DNA of 8,563 nt from contig CAZZLH010000042.1 in the NCBI GenBank assembly GCA_964654815.1, positions 1 through 8,563 of the forward strand, read 5' to 3'. This document shows, one piece after another, positions 5,449 to 8,563 of the stretch (its first letter is position 1; every line of letters starts with the position of its first letter). A program made the translations under genes and the position numbers. The DNA is from ZLKRG08 sp964654815. Its GTDB lineage: Bacteria; Actinomycetota; Actinomycetes; Nanopelagicales; Nanopelagicaceae. The notes beneath the pieces are model-generated. The model saw only the letters and a program-made list of their open reading frames with translations, was not told the DNA's origin and did no database searches.

Positions 5449-7681
5449 GCCTAGAACTTTCAAAGTAAGTGGCATGACCTGCAATGCCTGCGTTAACTCA
5501 GTCGAACGCGCATTAAATTCACTACCTGGAGTATCGGCCACCGTTAATTTCGCCGCTGAGACTGCACATGTTCTGGCACCTGCTGAAGTAAGCGGCAAGG
5601 AGATCATCAAAGCAATCAAAGGTGCAGGTTATGACGGAGTAGAGATTGGCGATAACGAAGCCATTACCTTGCATAGCAAAAAATCCAGCCTGGCCTTTAT
5701 CTTTGCCGCGATTTTCACGATCCCGGTCGTCCTCTTCTCGATGGTCATGTCTTGGCAGATGGATTTTGGAAATTGGTTGCTTGAACTACTAAAACTCTTT
5801 AATCTAGAGAATCCCACCGATAGCTTCCATCAATTAGTACATAGCGCTCTATTAATCCTGAGTGCACCGGTGGTGTTGATAGTTGCATTTCCCATCCATC
5901 GCGCCGCACTTCGAAATTTCTTCCACCCCACGATGGATAACTTAATCTCGCTGGGCTCGCTTACCGCTTTTGGTTGGTCTATCTACGCCACTGCCTACGA
6001 TTTAGATTCCATTTACACTGAAGTCTCCGCATCGATTGTTACGCTAGTTGTGCTTGGTCGCTTTTTGGAATCACGCGCAAAACGCAGCGCCAGCAGCGCG
6101 CTTTCAGAATTATTGAAAATCTCCACCAAAGAGGTAACCGTAAAACGCGGTGGCTTGCCGCTTCTGATTCCAGTCGAGCAATTAGAGCTTGGTGACATAT
6201 TCGTCGTAAACCCTGGACAGCGCATTGCTACTGATGGCGTAGTGGTTTCAGGCGCTTCAACAGTTGATAATTCATTGATCACCGGAGAATCAGCGCCAAT
6301 CGAGGTCGCACCTGGTGATCGCGTAATTGGTGCGACGGTTAATCAAAATGGTTATCTCGAGGTGAGAGCCACCAGAGTTGGGAAAGAGACCGAATTCGCT
6401 CGCATTACTTCGATGGTAATTACCGCCCAAGGCGAGAAAGCCCCGATACAACGAATGGCAGATCGCATCTCTGCAATCTTCGTGCCGATTGTTACAACTC
6501 TGGCAATCGCAACCTTTATCTTCTGGCGCTTTACAAATGGCGCAACGCTGGCTCGCTCGGTGGAGATTGCCGTTGCCGTCTTGGTGATTGCTTGTCCATG
6601 TGCCCTCGGTTTAGCAACCCCTGTTGCACTTCTAGTCGCATCAGGTCGTGGCGCACAGCGCGGTATTGTCTTACGGAAACCTTCGGCGCTTGAGAGCGCA
6701 AAAGAGATCACCGATGTGGTGCTCGATAAGACTGGCACTTTGACCACCGGAACCATGAAAGTGGTTCATGCCACTGTGGTTCCTGAGGCAGCGCAAGTAC
6801 TTGGCGCGACTTGGCAGCAGATTGCGAGCGAAGCCAAGATCATCGAGAGCGCTGCTTCGATCGAATCACAGAACAACCACCCGATTGCTGAAGCGATTGT
6901 GCGCTATGCAAAATTAACTAAGCCGCTTCCAATTACTGAATTTCAGATTACACCTGGCGCTGGTGCGGCAGGGCGAGTCAAACTTGGCGAGTTAAGTGCG
7001 GTAGTAATAATTGGTTCACCTGCTGCAGTAGCGCACTCTTCTGTCGCGTTTCATCCCAAAATCGCCAAAGCTATTGCAGATGCGCAAGGAGAAGGTTTAA
7101 CCATCTCAGTTTTGGCTTGGGAGGGCGTGGCGCTAGCGGTATTTGCCGTGGGTGACTCAATCAAAGCAGATGCCCAGAGCACCGTTTCGATCTTAAATAC
7201 GCGCAATATCGATGTCTGGTTATTAACTGGAGATCATGTTGATGTCGCGCTAAATACCGCACATGCAGTGGGAATTCACGAGAACTTAGTCGTAGCCGAG
7301 GCCACTCCGGAGGCGAAGATTCAACACATCAAGAAACTCCAGAGCGAAGGCAAGAAGGTTTTAATGATTGGCGATGGAGTAAATGATGCTGCTGCTCTTG
7401 CTGCCGCTGATCTATCAATGGCAATTGGTACTGGTACCGATACTGCAATTGCAACTGCAGATATAACTTTGACTAACCCCGCGCTTAAATCAATCCCTGA
7501 TGCGCTGGAACTTTCAAAATCCACACTATCGACTATCCGTGGCAATTTAATGTGGGCATTTGTATATAACGTAGTAGGTATTCCAGTTGCAGCACTGGGA
7601 TACCTAAAACCAATGTATGGCGCGGCCGCGATGGCGCTCTCCAGTTTATTCGTGGTCACTAATTCGCTACGGATCAAATAA
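5441..7681 (+). CDS. copA: Copper(I)-exporting P1B-type ATPase
   Basis: The 746-residue protein pumps Cu(I) out of the cytoplasm using ATP. A single heavy-metal-associated domain occupies 1–70, with GMTCNAC (C14, C17). Predicted membrane helices lie near 84–104, 133–150, 168–184, 193–208, 345–362, 374–395, 702–721 and 726–742. The actuator loop has TGES (281–284), helix 6 has CPC (385–387), the phosphorylation site is DKTGT (D429), the nucleotide domain has NHP (H480, P481) and GAGAAG (506–511), and the hinge is GDGVND (644–649). Helix 7 has Y709–N710 and helix 8 has M731 and S734–S735, the signature of subgroup P1B-1 (Cu+/Ag+). The start overlaps the end of hisN by 8 nt. No CopZ chaperone or CsoR/CueR regulator is next to it, so it is probably expressed with the biosynthetic operon rather than copper-induced. 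Confidence 0.97.
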   Translation: MVEPRTFKVSGMTCNACVNSVERALNSLPGVSATVNFAAETAHVLAPAEVSGKEIIKAIKGAGYDGVEIGDNEAITLHSKKSSLAFIFAAIFTIPVVLFSMVMSWQMDFGNWLLELLKLFNLENPTDSFHQLVHSALLILSAPVVLIVAFPIHRAALRNFFHPTMDNLISLGSLTAFGWSIYATAYDLDSIYTEVSASIVTLVVLGRFLESRAKRSASSALSELLKISTKEVTVKRGGLPLLIPVEQLELGDIFVVNPGQRIATDGVVVSGASTVDNSLITGESAPIEVAPGDRVIGATVNQNGYLEVRATRVGKETEFARITSMVITAQGEKAPIQRMADRISAIFVPIVTTLAIATFIFWRFTNGATLARSVEIAVAVLVIACPCALGLATPVALLVASGRGAQRGIVLRKPSALESAKEITDVVLDKTGTLTTGTMKVVHATVVPEAAQVLGATWQQIASEAKIIESAASIESQNNHPIAEAIVRYAKLTKPLPITEFQITPGAGAAGRVKLGELSAVVIIGSPAAVAHSSVAFHPKIAKAIADAQGEGLTISVLAWEGVALAVFAVGDSIKADAQSTVSILNTRNIDVWLLTGDHVDVALNTAHAVGIHENLVVAEATPEAKIQHIKKLQSEGKKVLMIGDGVNDAAALAAADLSMAIGTGTDTAIATADITLTNPALKSIPDALELSKSTLSTIRGNLMWAFVYNVVGIPVAALGYLKPMYGAAAMALSSLFVVTNSLRIK

Positions 7682-8350
7682 TTGGAGCAAAACACCTCAG
7701 GCCTAGCCAAGCCAAAGTTACGTGGCGTTATCCATCTGGTGATGTCACCAATCTCTTTGGTCGCTGGTCTGGTGATGATCTCCGCGGCTTCCGAGTTACG
7801 TGGCCGTATTACGCTGGGTATTTTTACCTTGACCGCAGTCACGCTCTTTACCTGTAGCGCGCTCTATCATCGCGTGAAATGGAGCGATAGATACCGCGGA
7901 CTCTGGCGCCGAATTGATCATGCAAATATTCCAATTTTGATCGCTGGTACCTATACCCCATTCTCAGTATTTCTCTTACCCGACCAAGAGCGAAGAATCT
8001 TGTTACTAGCTATATGGATTGGTGCGCTCGGCACCGCATTCATGAGGATTGTCTGGCTTAAGGCGCCACGATGGATCTACGTTGCGGCCTACATCCTTTT
8101 AGGTTGGGCCGCGGTGGCATTTATACCCACCTTCTATAGAAATGGTGGCGTGGTCGTCTTCTTACTAATTGTGCTCGGTGGGGTGCTCTACACACTTGGT
8201 GGGATTGTTTATGCAACTAAGAAGCCTAATTTCAATCTTAATTGGTTCGGCTTTCACGAGCTCTTCCATGCCTTAACGGCTGCAGCTTTTATCTGCCATC
8301 TGCTAGCCGCAATATTTACTGTCTTCGGCATTACGGTTAGCAAAAGCTAG
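7682..8350 (+). CDS. trhA: PAQR-family membrane protein TrhA (hemolysin III type)
   Basis: This 222-residue protein has seven hydrophobic helices (about 16–35, 44–62, 81–99, 107–124, 131–150, 156–177 and 196–216), as in the hemolysin III/progestin-adiponectin receptor family. The conserved zinc-site residues are visible: S59 and H63 in SALYH, D79 in RIDH, and H192 and H196 in HELFH. Bacterial members have been linked to membrane-lipid homeostasis; the hemolysin name comes from one Bacillus protein and should not be taken literally. The start must be the TTG at 7682, directly after the copA stop: the preceding codon in this frame is that TAA, and the next starts (GTG/ATG at codons 20–21) would remove the conserved LRGxxH segment. 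Expression therefore probably relies on translational coupling to copA. It is the last gene of the operon. Confidence 0.93.
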   Translation: MEQNTSGLAKPKLRGVIHLVMSPISLVAGLVMISAASELRGRITLGIFTLTAVTLFTCSALYHRVKWSDRYRGLWRRIDHANIPILIAGTYTPFSVFLLPDQERRILLLAIWIGALGTAFMRIVWLKAPRWIYVAAYILLGWAAVAFIPTFYRNGGVVVFLLIVLGGVLYTLGGIVYATKKPNFNLNWFGFHELFHALTAAAFICHLLAAIFTVFGITVSKS

Positions 8351-8378
8351 ATAAGTAATTGGATTAATTAAAGAAATT

Positions 8379-8414
8379 AACAATAAGTAAATCAGTAACA
8401 ATAAGTAAACCAGT
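8379..8414. repeat. Tandem 18-bp direct repeat, two copies
   Basis: Unit one is aacaataagtaaatcagt (8379–8396) and unit two is identical except for c in place of t at the fourteenth position (8397–8414). A third copy of only the core ATAAGTAA lies at 8351–8358, immediately after the trhA stop. The repeats fill the AT-rich gap between trhA and the 3' end of the convergent tRNA gene. On the tRNA's strand they are U-rich, so they might aid 3'-end formation, but there is no hairpin and no clear function. Confidence 0.85.
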
Positions 8415-8416
8415 AC

Positions 8417-8493
<77 letters not shown>

Positions 8494-8505
8494 TCGGTAA
8501 ACCCA

Positions 8506-8535
8506 ACTTTAGTGGAGGCAGCGAAGTATCACCAA
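8506..8535 (-). promoter_or_regulatory. Possible promoter of the initiator tRNA gene
   Basis: On the minus strand TTGGTG (8535–8530) and TAAAGT (8511–8506) are 18 bp apart, and the –10 lies 12 nt before the tRNA 5' end, which would give a leader of about 5 nt. Both boxes are only partial matches to TTGACA and TATAAT; GATACT (8528–8523) is another possible –10. The rest of 8494–8563 shows no gene. Confidence 0.3.
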
Positions 8536-8563
8536 ATCGCTGGCTCGCTACTAATTACTGCTT

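Noticed and set aside
7321..7842. Minus-strand open frame of 173 codons over the copA–trhA junction
   Set aside because: Antisense to the ATPase hinge motif GDGVND and to TrhA, with composition of a shadow frame and no family match I can see.
340..8290. Frequent CTGCAG hexamers (about nine by eye, against about two expected)
   Set aside because: Most arise from Ala-rich coding text (GCT GCA G), so codon use explains them without a restriction or regulatory role; a genome-wide count would be needed to think otherwise.
7682..8350. Hemolysin or toxin function for the last plus-strand gene
   Set aside because: The family name is historical; the seven-helix PAQR fold with conserved zinc ligands fits a membrane-homeostasis protein, and nothing around it suggests virulence.

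Overview
The window looks like a compact chromosomal segment of a low- to mid-GC actinobacterium. The neighbourhood yedK–sigR–rsrA divergent from aroA–rsgA (plus hisN) is one I recall from Streptomyces and Mycobacterium. The modest GC content, almost absent intergenic space and A/T-rich codon use are unlike those genera and suggest a streamlined aquatic lineage such as the freshwater acI/Nanopelagicales group. The taxon is an inference from gene order and composition.

Left half (1–2285), all on the minus strand and read right to left: an SOS-response-associated peptidase (YedK/HMCES type), an ECF sigma factor of the SigR/SigH thiol-stress group, its zinc anti-sigma factor RsrA, and a hotdog-fold thioesterase that runs off the left edge. 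sigR, rsrA and the thioesterase form a tight unit. A good match to a SigR-dependent promoter (GGAAT, 19 bp, GTT) lies just upstream of sigR, so the unit probably activates itself under disulfide stress.

Right half (2329–8350), all on the plus strand: aroA (shikimate pathway), rsgA (30S ribosome assembly GTPase), hisN (histidinol-phosphatase/inositol-phosphatase family), copA (Cu(I)-exporting P1B-type ATPase) and a TrhA/hemolysin-III membrane protein. Junctions are a 4-nt overlap, a 4-nt gap, an 8-nt overlap and zero spacing, so they are probably co-transcribed, although hisN may also have its own internal promoter. A minus-strand initiator tRNA-fMet lies at 8420–8493, separated from the operon by a short AT-rich stretch containing a tandem 18-bp repeat.

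I see no wholly new defence, mobile or CRISPR-type system. The most interesting signals are regulatory. The yedK/aroA intergenic region is a mirror-image divergent promoter, with TAGAAT on each strand 7 nt from each start codon and exactly 17 bp between the two hexamers. A –10-like hexamer followed by 6–7 nt and the start codon also occurs at sigR, hisN and possibly the thioesterase, pointing to leaderless translation. sigR has two possible starts that recall the long and short SigR isoforms of Streptomyces.
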